This document shows, one piece after another, positions 54,226-64,000 of a DNA stretch of 64,000 nucleotides. Position 1 is the first letter of the stretch. Every line of letters begins with the position of its first letter. The stretch spans positions 248,001 to 312,000 of the forward strand of contig NZ_LLWK01000037.1 of assembly GCF_001529295.1 (NCBI RefSeq). The letters run 5' to 3'. This DNA is from Flavobacterium sp. TAB 87. Its GTDB lineage: Bacteria; Bacteroidota; Bacteroidia; Flavobacteriales; Flavobacteriaceae. The notes beneath the pieces are model-generated. The model saw nothing but the letters and a program-made list of their open reading frames with translations, had not been told where the DNA came from and ran no database searches. The position numbers and the translations under genes are program-made.

Positions 54226-55230
54226 TTAAGCATTCAATTCGTCCATAACTTGTTTGACAATTTTTAAACTTTTCATTTTATCTTGATGATCGTAAATCGG
54301 ACTCGTAATCATGACCTCATCAATTTTAGTATAGGCGATAAATTCTTTTAAATCTTTCTTCAATTTTTCCGCGTCTCCAATAAAAGAGCACGCAGTCATT
54401 TGGTTGACGTGAAAAAATTCTTGTTCACTCATTAATCCATCTAGAGATGCAAGCGGCGGTTGCATTGGTTTGCGATCATTACGCACTAAACCTAAAAACA
54501 TCTGATACAAAGTTGTGGCAAGTACTTTAGCTTCCTCAGTTGTATCAGCTGCAACAGCGTTGACACAAGCTATAATTTTCGGTTGTTTTAAATGTTCTGA
54601 CGGAATAAAATTATCTCTGTAAAACTCAAATGCTTGATACATTTGCTTAGGTGCAAAATGTCCTGCAAAAGCATACGGTAATCCTTTTGATGCTGCTAAA
54701 GCGGCGCTGTCCATACTAGAACCTAATATCCAAACTGGCACATCTGTTCCTTCTGCAGGAAACGCACGCACTTTTGACTCCGCATTCTTTTTAGAAAAAT
54801 ACATTTGAATCTTTTCGACATTTCGTGGAAATTGCTGTGACTGCTCATAAAAATCGGCACGAATGGCTTGTGCTGTTAAACCGTCTGTTCCAGGCGCTCG
54901 CCCTAACCCTAGATCAATTCTGTCAGGATACAATAGTTCTAAAGTTCCGAACTGTTCGGCAATAATTAACGGGGAATGATTGGGAAGCATAATTCCGCCC
55001 GAACCAACTCGAATGTTTTGAGTTTGTCCGGCAATGTAGCCAATCAAGACAACAGTTGCTGTACTGGCAACATGTGCCATATTGTGGTGTTCTGCCAACC
55101 AAAATCTTTTGTATCCTAAGTCATCAGCTAACTGTGCTAATTCTTTAGTTTTAAAAAAAGTATCGGTTGCGTCACTATCTTGAGTAATAAGAGCTAATTC
55201 TAATAAAGAAATAGGTATAGTAGTTTTCAT
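54226..55230 (-). CDS. LLM-class flavin-dependent oxidoreductase
   Basis: 334-aa luciferase-like monooxygenase of the group often annotated MsnO8/YhbW. Signature blocks: RFWLAEHHNMAHVASTATVV (about 43-62), IRVGSGGIMLPNHSPL, ERF-like region with PDRIDLGLGRAPGTDGLTAQ, and VWILGSSMDSAALAASKGLP. Uses FMN; substrate unknown. It lies 74 bp downstream of tamL and is terminated by a shared terminator. Probably single or last gene of that transcript. Confidence 0.93.
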   Translation of the reverse strand: MKTTIPISLLELALITQDSDATDTFFKTKELAQLADDLGYKRFWLAEHHNMAHVASTATVVLIGYIAGQTQNIRVGSGGIMLPNHSPLIIAEQFGTLELLYPDRIDLGLGRAPGTDGLTAQAIRADFYEQSQQFPRNVEKIQMYFSKKNAESKVRAFPAEGTDVPVWILGSSMDSAALAASKGLPYAFAGHFAPKQMYQAFEFYRDNFIPSEHLKQPKIIACVNAVAADTTEEAKVLATTLYQMFLGLVRNDRKPMQPPLASLDGLMSEQEFFHVNQMTACSFIGDAEKLKKDLKEFIAYTKIDEVMITSPIYDHQDKMKSLKIVKQVMDELNA

Positions 55231-55304
55231 AAATCGCGCTTTTTGTAAAATTACAACTATGCCTAGACCTCATGAAATATACCTTGTTAATCAATTTATA
55301 ATTT

Positions 55305-57602
55305 TTAGAACGGATACCCAATGGCGATATTAAAAACCAAATTATCTTTTCTCCAACTACCGTCTCCAAAGCGAATATCGTCGACCACCCATCGCTGGCC
55401 TTCGGGCAGATAGGGAACACGTATAGGAAAAGCCAAATCAGTGCGAAGTACCAAGAATGACAAATCAAATCGCAAACCCGCTCCAATTCCTACTGCTGTT
55501 TCTTTTATAAAATTTTTAGTGAATTCTCCGCCAAGTTTCTCTGGATCCTTGTTTAATAGCCAAACATTTCCGGCATCAACGAACAAAGCGCCACGCACAA
55601 TACTAAACAATTTAGCACGGTATTCAATGTTCATTTCCAACTTGATGTCTCCCGATTGATCCGGCAAAAAAGTTCCATCTGCATTTTCATTTATATAAGA
55701 ACCTGGCCCTATAGAGCGTGCTCTAAAAGCACGAATACTATTAGTTCCTCCTACCACAAATTGTTTGATGGTTGGCAATGCTATCGAATTTCCGTAGCTG
55801 TATCCAAGACCGCCGATAATCCTTGATGCCAATTCACTGTTGCGGCCTAATTTAAAATAATGTCTAAAGTCGGTAGTAACTTTAGCATATTGGCTAAATG
55901 GAACTCCTAGAATTTTAACCGGATCTTCCTTTTTTATATTTGCCCCAGTTACTAATCCCGTTATATTTCCGGCTAAGTCCAATTCACCTTTAAAGTAAAT
56001 CGTGTGTTTTTTATATTTTTGCATCGTATTCGTATACGTGTACGAATAAGTAGGTCCAAAAATTAATTGCTTTTCTATTATTTTTTCTAACGATGGATCT
56101 AAAGCTACCTTTTCTAAGTATAAGTCACTCACATTGTTGGGACTCACATAATTAACATCAAACACTTTTAATTCGTGTTCTTTCCTAATGTTTTCTTTCC
56201 ACAAATAACCGTACGATGCTTTAAAAGAATTTAAACCATATAATTTGGTACGTTGCTGAAATTCATATCCTAATGCCACTTTTGTTTTAGGGACATAGCC
56301 ACTAGCACTTTCTATCTTGAACGGTGCTATAAATCGTGGCCAAATTAAACTTGCCTCGCCTCCAAATTTAAATATGTCATAACCTTTGTTTGCTCCTGCC
56401 AATTGAAAATCAGCACCACCAAAAACTGATATAGTCAGTAATTCTGCTCCTCCAAATAGATTTCGATTGTTCCAGTTTAGGTTAATCTCCGTTCCGGTGT
56501 AGCTTGCCGAGTTGGTTTTACCTTTAACCTCAGCGCGTATAAATTTTTTGGGTAATAACGTCAAATAATAATAAGCGTCCAAACGATTAGGAAACTCGTC
56601 TGACTCTTTGAATTCATTTTTAACAAAGTTGAAAGTTCCTAAATTGACGAACCTATTTAATGTTAAATTATGATCGGTACGATTGTATAAATCGCCTTTT
56701 TTGAAATACAACGTTCTATCAAAAACATTCGGAGTAAAAGTATCTGTCGAGTCAATGATAGTAATATCGCCATATTGCAATATATCTGCTTTTTTATATT
56801 GCATACTGTCTTTCCCTAAAGTAAAATTTGGATAAACTACAATATCATTAATAGTATACGCTTGCTTGGCTTTTGAAGGTGTTTCATCCTTAATTTTTAA
56901 GTTGATGATTACCTCATGATCTCCTTTTGTACTGTCTACTTGAGCTAATAGGTAATCGGGATTAAAATAATAATAACCACGTTCTTTCATTCGCATGTCA
57001 ATGCGTTCTCTTTCTGCTTTTATTACATCCAAATCGTACGGTTTACCAACTTTTAGCTTACTGCGTCGTTCGACCATTCGTCGTATTTGTTTAGATAATT
57101 TGGTAGAATCAGAAATAAAATTAACCTCCTTGATCATATATTGTTGATACGGCTTAACCACATATTCGGCAGATGCTTTTTTACCACGAGTGGTTGAATC
57201 GGCACTAACGCGTACTTTAAAATATCCTCTATTTTCAGTATAATTTCGGAGCAGAGATGCATTATAGTCCAAGTCGACTTGACTAAATAATACGGGTGCT
57301 TCGCCTACTTTATTTCTAAGCCAATAGCGAATTCCTTTTTCTTTTTTGGGTTCTCCAGCCAAATTATAGATCCATAATTTAGGACGCAAACCTAAGATTT
57401 GCTTGTTGGGCTTTGGCCGCAGCAAACCCTTTAATTCTGACGCAAGTGCTTTGCGCTCCTTTTTTCTCAAAATAGAATCTTCTACTTTTACAGAACCTCC
57501 TGTATACAATAATTCTCCTTCTGCCAAATACTTTGTATTGCCACACCCTACTGCAAAAAACAGCAAAACTCCTAATCCATATACTAAATAACTCCCTCTC
57601 AT
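55305..57602 (-). CDS. tamL: Lipidated TamA-type outer-membrane assembly protein (TamL)
   Basis: 765-aa Omp85-family protein (BamA/TamA-like): POTRA region (about 90-330), and a C-terminal 16-strand barrel with the Omp85 signature VVGGTNSIRAFRARSIGPGS, ending DNLVFNIAIGYPF. The N-terminus MRGSYLVYGLGVLLFFAVGC is a lipoprotein signal (C20), the mark of the Bacteroidetes TamL. It starts one base after the tamB stop, so translation is coupled. The in-frame sequence upstream of 57602 lies inside tamB and is not used. Confidence 0.92.
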   Translation of the reverse strand: MRGSYLVYGLGVLLFFAVGCGNTKYLAEGELLYTGGSVKVEDSILRKKERKALASELKGLLRPKPNKQILGLRPKLWIYNLAGEPKKEKGIRYWLRNKVGEAPVLFSQVDLDYNASLLRNYTENRGYFKVRVSADSTTRGKKASAEYVVKPYQQYMIKEVNFISDSTKLSKQIRRMVERRSKLKVGKPYDLDVIKAERERIDMRMKERGYYYFNPDYLLAQVDSTKGDHEVIINLKIKDETPSKAKQAYTINDIVVYPNFTLGKDSMQYKKADILQYGDITIIDSTDTFTPNVFDRTLYFKKGDLYNRTDHNLTLNRFVNLGTFNFVKNEFKESDEFPNRLDAYYYLTLLPKKFIRAEVKGKTNSASYTGTEINLNWNNRNLFGGAELLTISVFGGADFQLAGANKGYDIFKFGGEASLIWPRFIAPFKIESASGYVPKTKVALGYEFQQRTKLYGLNSFKASYGYLWKENIRKEHELKVFDVNYVSPNNVSDLYLEKVALDPSLEKIIEKQLIFGPTYSYTYTNTMQKYKKHTIYFKGELDLAGNITGLVTGANIKKEDPVKILGVPFSQYAKVTTDFRHYFKLGRNSELASRIIGGLGYSYGNSIALPTIKQFVVGGTNSIRAFRARSIGPGSYINENADGTFLPDQSGDIKLEMNIEYRAKLFSIVRGALFVDAGNVWLLNKDPEKLGGEFTKNFIKETAVGIGAGLRFDLSFLVLRTDLAFPIRVPYLPEGQRWVVDDIRFGDGSWRKDNLVFNIAIGYPF

Positions 57603-57603
57603 A

Positions 57604-60600
57604 CTATTCTTTTTTCTGAGTATTATCTTTCTCAGCTTGTTCTTCGACCTTTCTTTCTTCTTTTCGTGCTTTTTCTTCACGAATCACTCGTCTTTCCTCT
57701 TCGGTGCGGTGGAACAGCTCTCTAAACTTATTGTAACTCATCGTAATGATAAAAGCTACTCCAGTTTCAACTACTTGTCCTTCTACAGCAACCTGATATT
57801 CATTTTTACGATAGGCTCGCATCATGTATCTTCCATCCGAAGTTAGTTGATAATCTAACGCCACATCTCCAGCAATATTGGTACTTTCCTCATTGTTTCG
57901 TTGTGCGCCTTCTAAACCAAAACTACTTCCTACCGTTACTTTTAAGCGATCGTTTAATAACTTCTTAGAAAGACCAACATTTAAATCGGTACGTTCTTGA
58001 CGCGCTCCAGAAGTATAATCATCACTTGACTCTAAATCAAACTCCAATTGAACACCTTTAATTAAATCACCCGCCAAATTATTCAGTTGTTCCGATAGTA
58101 TTTTACTCACACTCTGTCTCGCGATGGTTTCGGCACTAACGCCTCCACTTTCACTTTCAAACGGATTTTCTCCCACAAAACGATTCAACAATAACAAAGC
58201 GAACACTTGCTTGTTCATCTCTGCTGGATCTTGACGCAATTCTTCCAATTTTCCTTGCGAAAGTGTAACCACATCTGAAGAAACTCCGTAATTTCCATCA
58301 GGTAATTTGATGTCAAAAGAAATTTCTGGTTTCATTAACTCACCATTCATTTTTAGAATAGTTTGAAACGGAATTTTTTGTTTATATGTATTTCTGATTG
58401 TTGGGCTGTTGGTCGGCAACTGACTTCCTACCAAATCAATTGGCGCAGTTTCAACTTTATAAATCGCTGTAATATTTAATGTTGCTTCCGTTGGTTCACC
58501 ATTCCAAATAATATAACTTCCTTTTTGAATGTCAAATTTTCGGTGCAACATATTAAAATTCATTTCGTAAGCTCCTTCGTCAAAAGTGTATTTACCAGTC
58601 AAAGTAGTTTTTCCTGACGGATCAATTCCACCTGTTAACTGCGCTTCTCCTTTTAAATTTAAATAATCACCATTGGCTTTATCAATTAACAAAGTAAGCT
58701 CTGCTTCTTTACTAATAGCAATCGCCACATTTACATTCATTCCTAACAATTCGGACTGATTCAGTTTTGTTTGCAATTCTTTGGTTTGACGTAAGTACAC
58801 ATTGTCTTCGTCTACAAACTCTACAATTCCCTCCCTATCTGCAATCGAAGGATCAGATTGTGGCATAACCACGGTAAACTTTGTGTCTTTATTAATGGTT
58901 ACATTTCCATCCACTTCTGGACTTTGTAATGTTCCATTCACATTTAACTTTGCATCTAAAAACAAATCCCCATAAAACAAATCACTATCTTTTGCTTTTG
59001 AGTTTACCGCTCTAAAATTATCAGCCTTAACAGTCAATCCAAAATTATAATTAATAAAATCAGCGGTTTTAATATCTCCGTTTAAAACTAAATCATTCTT
59101 ATTCTCATCTACAACGGCAAACGTATCTAAATGTATGGTTTCGTTATTAAAAGTAATTTTTTCATTTTTAATGGTAAAGAATGAGTTCAATTGGGTAACT
59201 CTAAATCCAGCATCTACAAACTGTAGCATTCCGTTTACTTTTGGTGCATCTACAGTTCCATTTACTTTAAAATTTCCGGTCAATTTACCCGTTCCTTCGC
59301 TTATATTACCCATAGTAAAGCCTTGAATACTTTTAATATTCAGCATATTCATATCTAAATTCAAATCTAAGCTTCCTTTACTAATGCCGTAATTTCCAGA
59401 AATCTTTACATCATTACCTTCTCCTGTTAAACCTACATTGGCTTCGAGTGTATCTGCGCTCTTGTTATTGACTTTTACACTAAGATCACCAACTGGCTCG
59501 CCCATAAAAGCAAATTGTTCTACTTTCAAGTCCGATGTAAAAACTGCTTTTGTGGTCATGTTTTCAATTCGAGCCGAACCATTAATTAATCCTTCAGCCA
59601 AAACTGCGTCTTTTTGGACCATACTTAAAATAGTACCTATTTTAAAATTGGCAAATTCTATATTCAAAGGCACATCTTTCGACTTTCCTTCTGATTGGAT
59701 TTTAAGTAAATCACTGCCATTGCTTAATTCGAAGTTGTCAATATAAATTCCCTTACTTCCAAAAGCAATGCTATTATCTGGATTTATTTTCCAATTTTCA
59801 TAATTCAATAGTAATTTATCAATGTCAATTGTAAATGTATTTTGACCTTCATTGGCTGCTAAACCACCAGCAAGGTAATACCGTTCTTTTTTAGATTTAT
59901 CTAAAATCTGCAAGGCGTAAGTCAATTTATTGTCGGCAATTGTTCCTCTTAAGCTCGTAAATGGCAACTCAAATTGGGCATTTTGTACCGTTCCTAAATT
60001 AACTTCATAATCAATTGCATCTTCTTTTGCTTCTACATTAATTACTCCTCCAGAAATTGTATTTCCTGCATAAACCAATCTCGGAATAGTACCTTTTACG
60101 ACTAACGTATCGGCTCTATTATCGTATTTGGCATGCAAATCAATCGGCTCTAAACTTGTTAATTCTGGAATCAACTGAAATAGAATTGGATCATTGTCAA
60201 TTTTAAGATCTAAAGTAAATTGTTGATCGTCTTTTATCTTGGCTGCCTTTTTATCGGTGACGTGCAAATTGATGTACTTAGAAACTGTTTCTTGTAATGC
60301 ATCTGCCAGTGTGCTCAATTTATATTTTCCATTCATTTCAGCCTTTAAAAACTGAGAACTTATTTTGATGTTGTTTTTTTCCGAATCAGAAAAAGCAATT
60401 ATTTTGATAGAATCCAAAACCATGGGTTCGGCGTCTTTTAAAATCTGAACGTTCGAGGCCACAATCTTTCCATTCAATTTATCTGGATTGCTATTGGTCA
60501 CATCTGCAACAATGTTTCCACGCAATTTTAACGGACCAGCATGCAAATTTAATTTGTCTAAATCGGCTATGTCTAAATTTAAATTCAATTTGACCGCTGG

Positions 60601-62679
60601 ATATTTATCTTTAAAACGACCATTAGCAACCAAATCGAACTTAATATTTGGATCAGCACTATTACTTTTTACATCAAAATTTCCGTTGGCAATGCTTCCA
60701 TTCAAACTAATGTTAGTGTAATTGTATTTATTAAAATTGGCTTGTTTTACAATAGCATCCACTTTTGCATTTGCAGTTTTAGGATCCAAGCCTTTCCCTT
60801 TTACTTTAGCATTCAACGTAATTTTTCCAACCGAATCATTTTTAATTAATCGACCTAAATCAAAATTGGTAAACGCAACATCTGCATCGTACTTTTCTTG
60901 ATTTTTAATTCGTTGATCAAAAAGCGCATCAATTTTTGCAGCACCATAACTGCTTCTTAAATTTAGGTCAGTTTTAAAATTTGCAATTGTTCCTTTAAAT
61001 TTACCATTTAAATCAAATTTTGACGGCAACTGAATCGAATTCGGAATCGTTCCTTTTGGAATAAATGAGTTAATATCTTTGGCAGTGCTCGATAAATTTT
61101 GAATGACAATATCCAAATACATTTTATCGGTATCGGGCAAACCTGAAATTTTACCTGATGCTTTAATTTTAGTAGTTCCTAATCCATCAACTTCTAAAAG
61201 AGGAATAGAAAGGTCTTTAATTTTGCCTTTTACACGCGTATTTAAACTTAATATCGCATTTGGCTTACTCTTAAAAGGATTCGTGTTTTGCAAATTAGGA
61301 GCCAAAATTAATATATCTTGAAAGGCAATTTTGGTATTACTTAAATTAGCATCAATCACGGTCTCTCCAATGTGTGTAGAAAGTGACTTAACAGAAGCAT
61401 AATGGAGTTGCACATTGTCTTTCAAAATTGTTTTTGGCGTTTTTAAATATAACTTTTGAAGCGATGCTTTTTTAGGTCCATAAATAAAATCTGTTTTTAA
61501 AGCCTGAATATTCAGTCCACTTCTTTCTTGAACGGTTAATGAATGTACTTGTCCCGAAATTGTATCGTTTGCATAATACAGTTCCCCAATTCTCGTATTA
61601 AAGTTTTTCAAATCCAAATGAGAGTAATCAATACCTTTTACTGCTTTTCTGGTTTGCATATCATCGTAACGAAAAGCAATATTTTGAAAATCTACCGATT
61701 TCAATTTAACTCTCCATCCTTGTTGCTTAATACTTGTGCTGTCTAATTTTGGAGTTTTGATTTCTCTGTCACTTTTTCCTAAAAGTAAATTTCCTTTTAA
61801 ATTTTTGACTTCAAACGACTTTAAATCAATAGATTGCTTATTAATATCTATCGAATTGACCACTAGTTTTAAATCACCCAAATCTAAACCTGAGTTCAAT
61901 CTGGAGTCCTTATTGTCGTAGAGAATTTTAATTTTAGAAAGCTGAATTTTATCTAGCTTCAATTTAAAATGAGGCGTTTTCGATATTGTATCCAACGTTT
62001 GTACCGAAGTTTCGGCGATTTTCTCGACCATATCTTGGTTCATAGTCAACTGAAAACCATTTAAATTGATGTCCGGAATATTAAAATCCATGCCATCTAA
62101 GTCGAATTTATTAAATTTGGTATGAAACTCATTCAGCTTCAAATGAACATCATTTTTAGCTAGTACATCTTTAAACCCAAACTTAATATTTTTTAAATCT
62201 AGTTGAACTACGCTAATTGTATACGGCGTACTGGTTGTATCTTTTGGTTCCGAATTTGGAGATTCAAAAGCCTTAATTATGTAATCGAAATTAAAAACGG
62301 AATCCTTGTTTCTTGAAATATTAGCCGTAGTATTTTCAAGTAAAAATGAATTGATTTCAATTTGATGATTTAAAATTTTAAATAAATCAATATCAACTTC
62401 CAAGCGTTTCCCACTCAACAGCGTGTCCTTTTTTTGGTCTTCAAAATAAAAACCTTCTAAAATTATTTTTTTTGGAAAACGAATAGAAATATGATCAACT
62501 GCTACCTTTGTTTTAATTTTACCTTCCAAAAAAGTAACGGCTTTGTCCTTGGCGAAATTCTGCACCGATGGCACCTGGATTAAAACAATTAACAACAACA
62601 AAATAGCCACAATAATTCCGACACACCAAAGTACAATGCGAATTATTTTTTGAACTATTGCAGGAATTTGTACACTCAT
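57604..62679 (-). CDS. tamB: Translocation and assembly module subunit TamB
   Basis: 1691-aa TamB/DUF490 protein: a single N-terminal membrane helix (about residues 12-35), a very long run of short beta repeats (AsmA-like beta-taco, about 40-1400) and the conserved C-terminal DUF490 domain (GLEGAQRNNEE, GLSKKLLNDRLKVTVGSSFG, and YQLTSDGRYMMRAYRKNEYQ). Spans the periplasm as a hydrophobic groove for lipids or outer-membrane proteins. The C-terminal tail is Lys/Glu-rich. One-base gap to tamL; partners are confident. Confidence 0.96.
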   Translation of the reverse strand: MSVQIPAIVQKIIRIVLWCVGIIVAILLLLIVLIQVPSVQNFAKDKAVTFLEGKIKTKVAVDHISIRFPKKIILEGFYFEDQKKDTLLSGKRLEVDIDLFKILNHQIEINSFLLENTTANISRNKDSVFNFDYIIKAFESPNSEPKDTTSTPYTISVVQLDLKNIKFGFKDVLAKNDVHLKLNEFHTKFNKFDLDGMDFNIPDINLNGFQLTMNQDMVEKIAETSVQTLDTISKTPHFKLKLDKIQLSKIKILYDNKDSRLNSGLDLGDLKLVVNSIDINKQSIDLKSFEVKNLKGNLLLGKSDREIKTPKLDSTSIKQQGWRVKLKSVDFQNIAFRYDDMQTRKAVKGIDYSHLDLKNFNTRIGELYYANDTISGQVHSLTVQERSGLNIQALKTDFIYGPKKASLQKLYLKTPKTILKDNVQLHYASVKSLSTHIGETVIDANLSNTKIAFQDILILAPNLQNTNPFKSKPNAILSLNTRVKGKIKDLSIPLLEVDGLGTTKIKASGKISGLPDTDKMYLDIVIQNLSSTAKDINSFIPKGTIPNSIQLPSKFDLNGKFKGTIANFKTDLNLRSSYGAAKIDALFDQRIKNQEKYDADVAFTNFDLGRLIKNDSVGKITLNAKVKGKGLDPKTANAKVDAIVKQANFNKYNYTNISLNGSIANGNFDVKSNSADPNIKFDLVANGRFKDKYPAVKLNLNLDIADLDKLNLHAGPLKLRGNIVADVTNSNPDKLNGKIVASNVQILKDAEPMVLDSIKIIAFSDSEKNNIKISSQFLKAEMNGKYKLSTLADALQETVSKYINLHVTDKKAAKIKDDQQFTLDLKIDNDPILFQLIPELTSLEPIDLHAKYDNRADTLVVKGTIPRLVYAGNTISGGVINVEAKEDAIDYEVNLGTVQNAQFELPFTSLRGTIADNKLTYALQILDKSKKERYYLAGGLAANEGQNTFTIDIDKLLLNYENWKINPDNSIAFGSKGIYIDNFELSNGSDLLKIQSEGKSKDVPLNIEFANFKIGTILSMVQKDAVLAEGLINGSARIENMTTKAVFTSDLKVEQFAFMGEPVGDLSVKVNNKSADTLEANVGLTGEGNDVKISGNYGISKGSLDLNLDMNMLNIKSIQGFTMGNISEGTGKLTGNFKVNGTVDAPKVNGMLQFVDAGFRVTQLNSFFTIKNEKITFNNETIHLDTFAVVDENKNDLVLNGDIKTADFINYNFGLTVKADNFRAVNSKAKDSDLFYGDLFLDAKLNVNGTLQSPEVDGNVTINKDTKFTVVMPQSDPSIADREGIVEFVDEDNVYLRQTKELQTKLNQSELLGMNVNVAIAISKEAELTLLIDKANGDYLNLKGEAQLTGGIDPSGKTTLTGKYTFDEGAYEMNFNMLHRKFDIQKGSYIIWNGEPTEATLNITAIYKVETAPIDLVGSQLPTNSPTIRNTYKQKIPFQTILKMNGELMKPEISFDIKLPDGNYGVSSDVVTLSQGKLEELRQDPAEMNKQVFALLLLNRFVGENPFESESGGVSAETIARQSVSKILSEQLNNLAGDLIKGVQLEFDLESSDDYTSGARQERTDLNVGLSKKLLNDRLKVTVGSSFGLEGAQRNNEESTNIAGDVALDYQLTSDGRYMMRAYRKNEYQVAVEGQVVETGVAFIITMSYNKFRELFHRTEEERRVIREEKARKEERKVEEQAEKDNTQKKE

Positions 62680-62892
62680 TCTTTATAGGTTTCTGTTTGA
62701 ATTGTCCTTCTTTACAAGACGTAATTAACAACATCAAATTTCTAAAAATTGAAATTCTAACTGTTATATAATTGTAATAATTTGTTTTACTATTTCTGAC
62801 TTAAAAAAACAAATGGAAGCGAAAAGCATCTACGTTTATGGTAACGCCATAAAATTTAAAAAACGCTAGAAGATTATTCTGCGTTCTATTTA

Positions 62893-63510
62893 TTACAACT
62901 TTAAATCTTGCTTTAAATCAGATTCTTGTTCGATTACTTGTCCCTCGTATTGCAAGGTCCAGCCCATTGTTTTAGTTAGAATCAAAATTTTAGACAATTC
63001 ACTAATTAATCTGTTTTTAGCATTAGATTTTAAACTGGACTTTGCAATTTTCTTAGCTAAATTAGCTTTTACAGATGCATTGATTTTATTATAATCTTCA
63101 CCTGTAAACGGATTCAACTGACTTTGTTCCACATCATAAAACTTAATATCAGGACTTATTTTGATCTCTTCTTTGGGGATAGAGATAATTGTTATCGTTT
63201 TATTTTTTTCATCGATATCGTATTTCATTTGATGCAAATCATACGAAACCGTAACATCTGCATTTACCACAATCAATGCTTTCTTCTCAAACGAAAACAT
63301 TTTCATTAAATATTTTTGCTGATCTTTATAGGTTATTACTTCTGAAAAATGACCTTCGGTGACAACCAATTTACCCACATTAACAATCTGTTCTTGAATC
63401 AAATTATTGTAATCTATAGTTGATGTATCGTCTTTTTTAAATTCGCAAAAGCGAAAAGCTAAAAGAATAACTACAACAATTGCCGAAAATAAAAGTATTT
63501 TTCTAATCAT
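62893..63510 (-). CDS. DUF4230 family membrane-anchored protein
   Basis: 205-aa protein with one N-terminal helix (MIRKILLFSAIVVVILLAFR) and a periplasmic DUF4230 domain with VGKLVVTEGHFSEVITYKDQ, ALIVVNADVTVSYDLH and KEEIKISPDIKFYDVEQSQL. Function unknown. Overlaps the GSCFA gene by 8 bp, so translation may be coupled. Confidence 0.88.
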   Translation of the reverse strand: MIRKILLFSAIVVVILLAFRFCEFKKDDTSTIDYNNLIQEQIVNVGKLVVTEGHFSEVITYKDQQKYLMKMFSFEKKALIVVNADVTVSYDLHQMKYDIDEKNKTITIISIPKEEIKISPDIKFYDVEQSQLNPFTGEDYNKINASVKANLAKKIAKSSLKSNAKNRLISELSKILILTKTMGWTLQYEGQVIEQESDLKQDLKL

Positions 63511-64000
63511 TTTTAAATTGAATGTGCGGATAGCGTGTTACTAAAGTACTAATTTTTTCATGCAATTTGGCTACGAATTTTAAATGACTTTCTGAATTTG
63601 GATTGAATGGTTTGTGCAGCAGACTTTTCTGAATCGTATCAATTTCTTCTATTACCGAAAAAGTATTTTCTGAAATGTAATTTTCTTTAAAAAGCTTCCA
63701 AATGTATCGAGTCGCCGTAACGTTTGGATGAAGCATATCTTCAGCATAAAACCGATAATCACGAAGTTCATCCATCACAATTTCATAAGAAGGAAAGTAC
63801 TCTAAAGCTTTTTGTTTGAAAAGTTCCCTTTTTGAGATGCCATAAACAGTGGTAATCAAATTTGCCTTACTCACCTGATTTTCTATAAAACCATCTTTGA
63901 TATGACGTACAGGCGAAATGGTAATTGTAATTTTACAATCGCTGTTGAGTTGCTGAATTAAAAGCAATGTATTTTGAATTGCGTGTTGATTTTCTTCTGC
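63503..64000 (-). CDS. GSCFA-domain protein, 5' end cut by window edge
   Basis: C-terminal about 165 residues of a GSCFA family protein, an SGNH-hydrolase-like domain common in Bacteroidetes. ISPVRHIKDGFIENQVSK, LEYFPSYEIVMDELRDYRFY and AEDMLHPN (SGNH-like Asp/His pair) are typical. The reading frame is open to the last base of the window, so the true start lies outside; the internal TTG at 63967 is not a start. Upstream of, and overlapping, the DUF4230 gene. Confidence 0.88.
   Translation of the reverse strand, partial: AEENQHAIQNTLLLIQQLNSDCKITITISPVRHIKDGFIENQVSKANLITTVYGISKRELFKQKALEYFPSYEIVMDELRDYRFYAEDMLHPNVTATRYIWKLFKENYISENTFSVIEEIDTIQKSLLHKPFNPNSESHLKFVAKLHEKISTLVTRYPHIQFKND

Noticed and set aside
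57603..57680. Lys-rich N-terminal extension of TamL
   Set aside because: Lies within tamB coding sequence and would hide the lipoprotein signal.
1..64000. CRISPR array, insertion sequence or prophage
   Set aside because: No regularly spaced repeats, transposase-like or phage structural genes were found on either strand.

Overview
The window is chromosomal DNA of a member of the Flavobacteriia, most likely the genus Flavobacterium. The evidence is AT-rich sequence, a SusC/SusD pair, TamB next to a lipidated TamA-type protein, DUF3467, DUF2851, DUF4230 and GSCFA proteins, many Bacteroidetes-type lipoproteins, promoters of the TTG-N17/23-TAnnTTTG type, and almost no Shine-Dalgarno sequences except a very strong one before rpsU. 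I see no insertion sequence, prophage, integron or CRISPR array. The genus call is inference from gene content; no database search was possible.

Layout. 1-2.5 kb: moxR and a SurA-like parvulin (minus). 3-6.1 kb: a secreted alpha-amylase of archaeal type and prfC (plus). 6.3-20.1 kb: one large information-processing block on the minus strand, in transcription order tRNA-Thr(TGT), tRNA-Tyr(GTA), tRNA-Thr(GGT), tuf, tRNA-Trp(CCA), secE, nusG, rplK, rplA, rplJ, rplL, rpoB, rpoC, DUF3467 gene. 20.2-23.8 kb: hpf, xerC, rpsU, an acyl-CoA dehydrogenase and a helix-hairpin-helix protein (minus). 24-25.5 kb: an amino-acid permease (plus). 25.6-31.1 kb: PspC, DUF2851, DnaQ-like exonuclease, cystathionine beta-synthase-like enzyme and porin (minus). 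31.2-35.9 kb: an orphan SusCD transporter. 36-41.6 kb: rnhB, lipB, two tandem paralogous lipoproteins, and a lipoprotein pair containing a metzincin-like protease. 41.7-44.3 kb: a candidate Flavo-1-like RNA, lysS and a hemerythrin protein. 44.4-47.2 kb: a propeller lipoprotein and ldhA.

47.4-54.1 kb is a coherent nitrite/NO module. A minus operon, nirK (copper nitrite reductase fused to cytochrome c), a nirV-like gene and a SCO copper chaperone gene, faces a plus-strand group: ric (iron-sulfur repair), a His-rich polytopic membrane protein, a CopD-like protein and an Rrf2/NsrR-type regulator with three cysteines. The shared intergenic region holds an FNR-type palindrome about 42 bp upstream of the likely nirK start, and a separate 10+10 bp palindrome over the ric promoter. 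This is the most interesting region functionally.

54.2-64 kb: an LLM flavin oxidoreductase, tamL-tamB, a DUF4230 protein and a 5'-truncated GSCFA protein.

Starts were moved inward from the longest reading frame where a signal peptide, lipobox or conserved N-terminus supported it (rpoC, rpsU, acyl-CoA dehydrogenase, CBS-like enzyme, several lipoproteins, the 402-aa membrane protein, tamL, hemerythrin).
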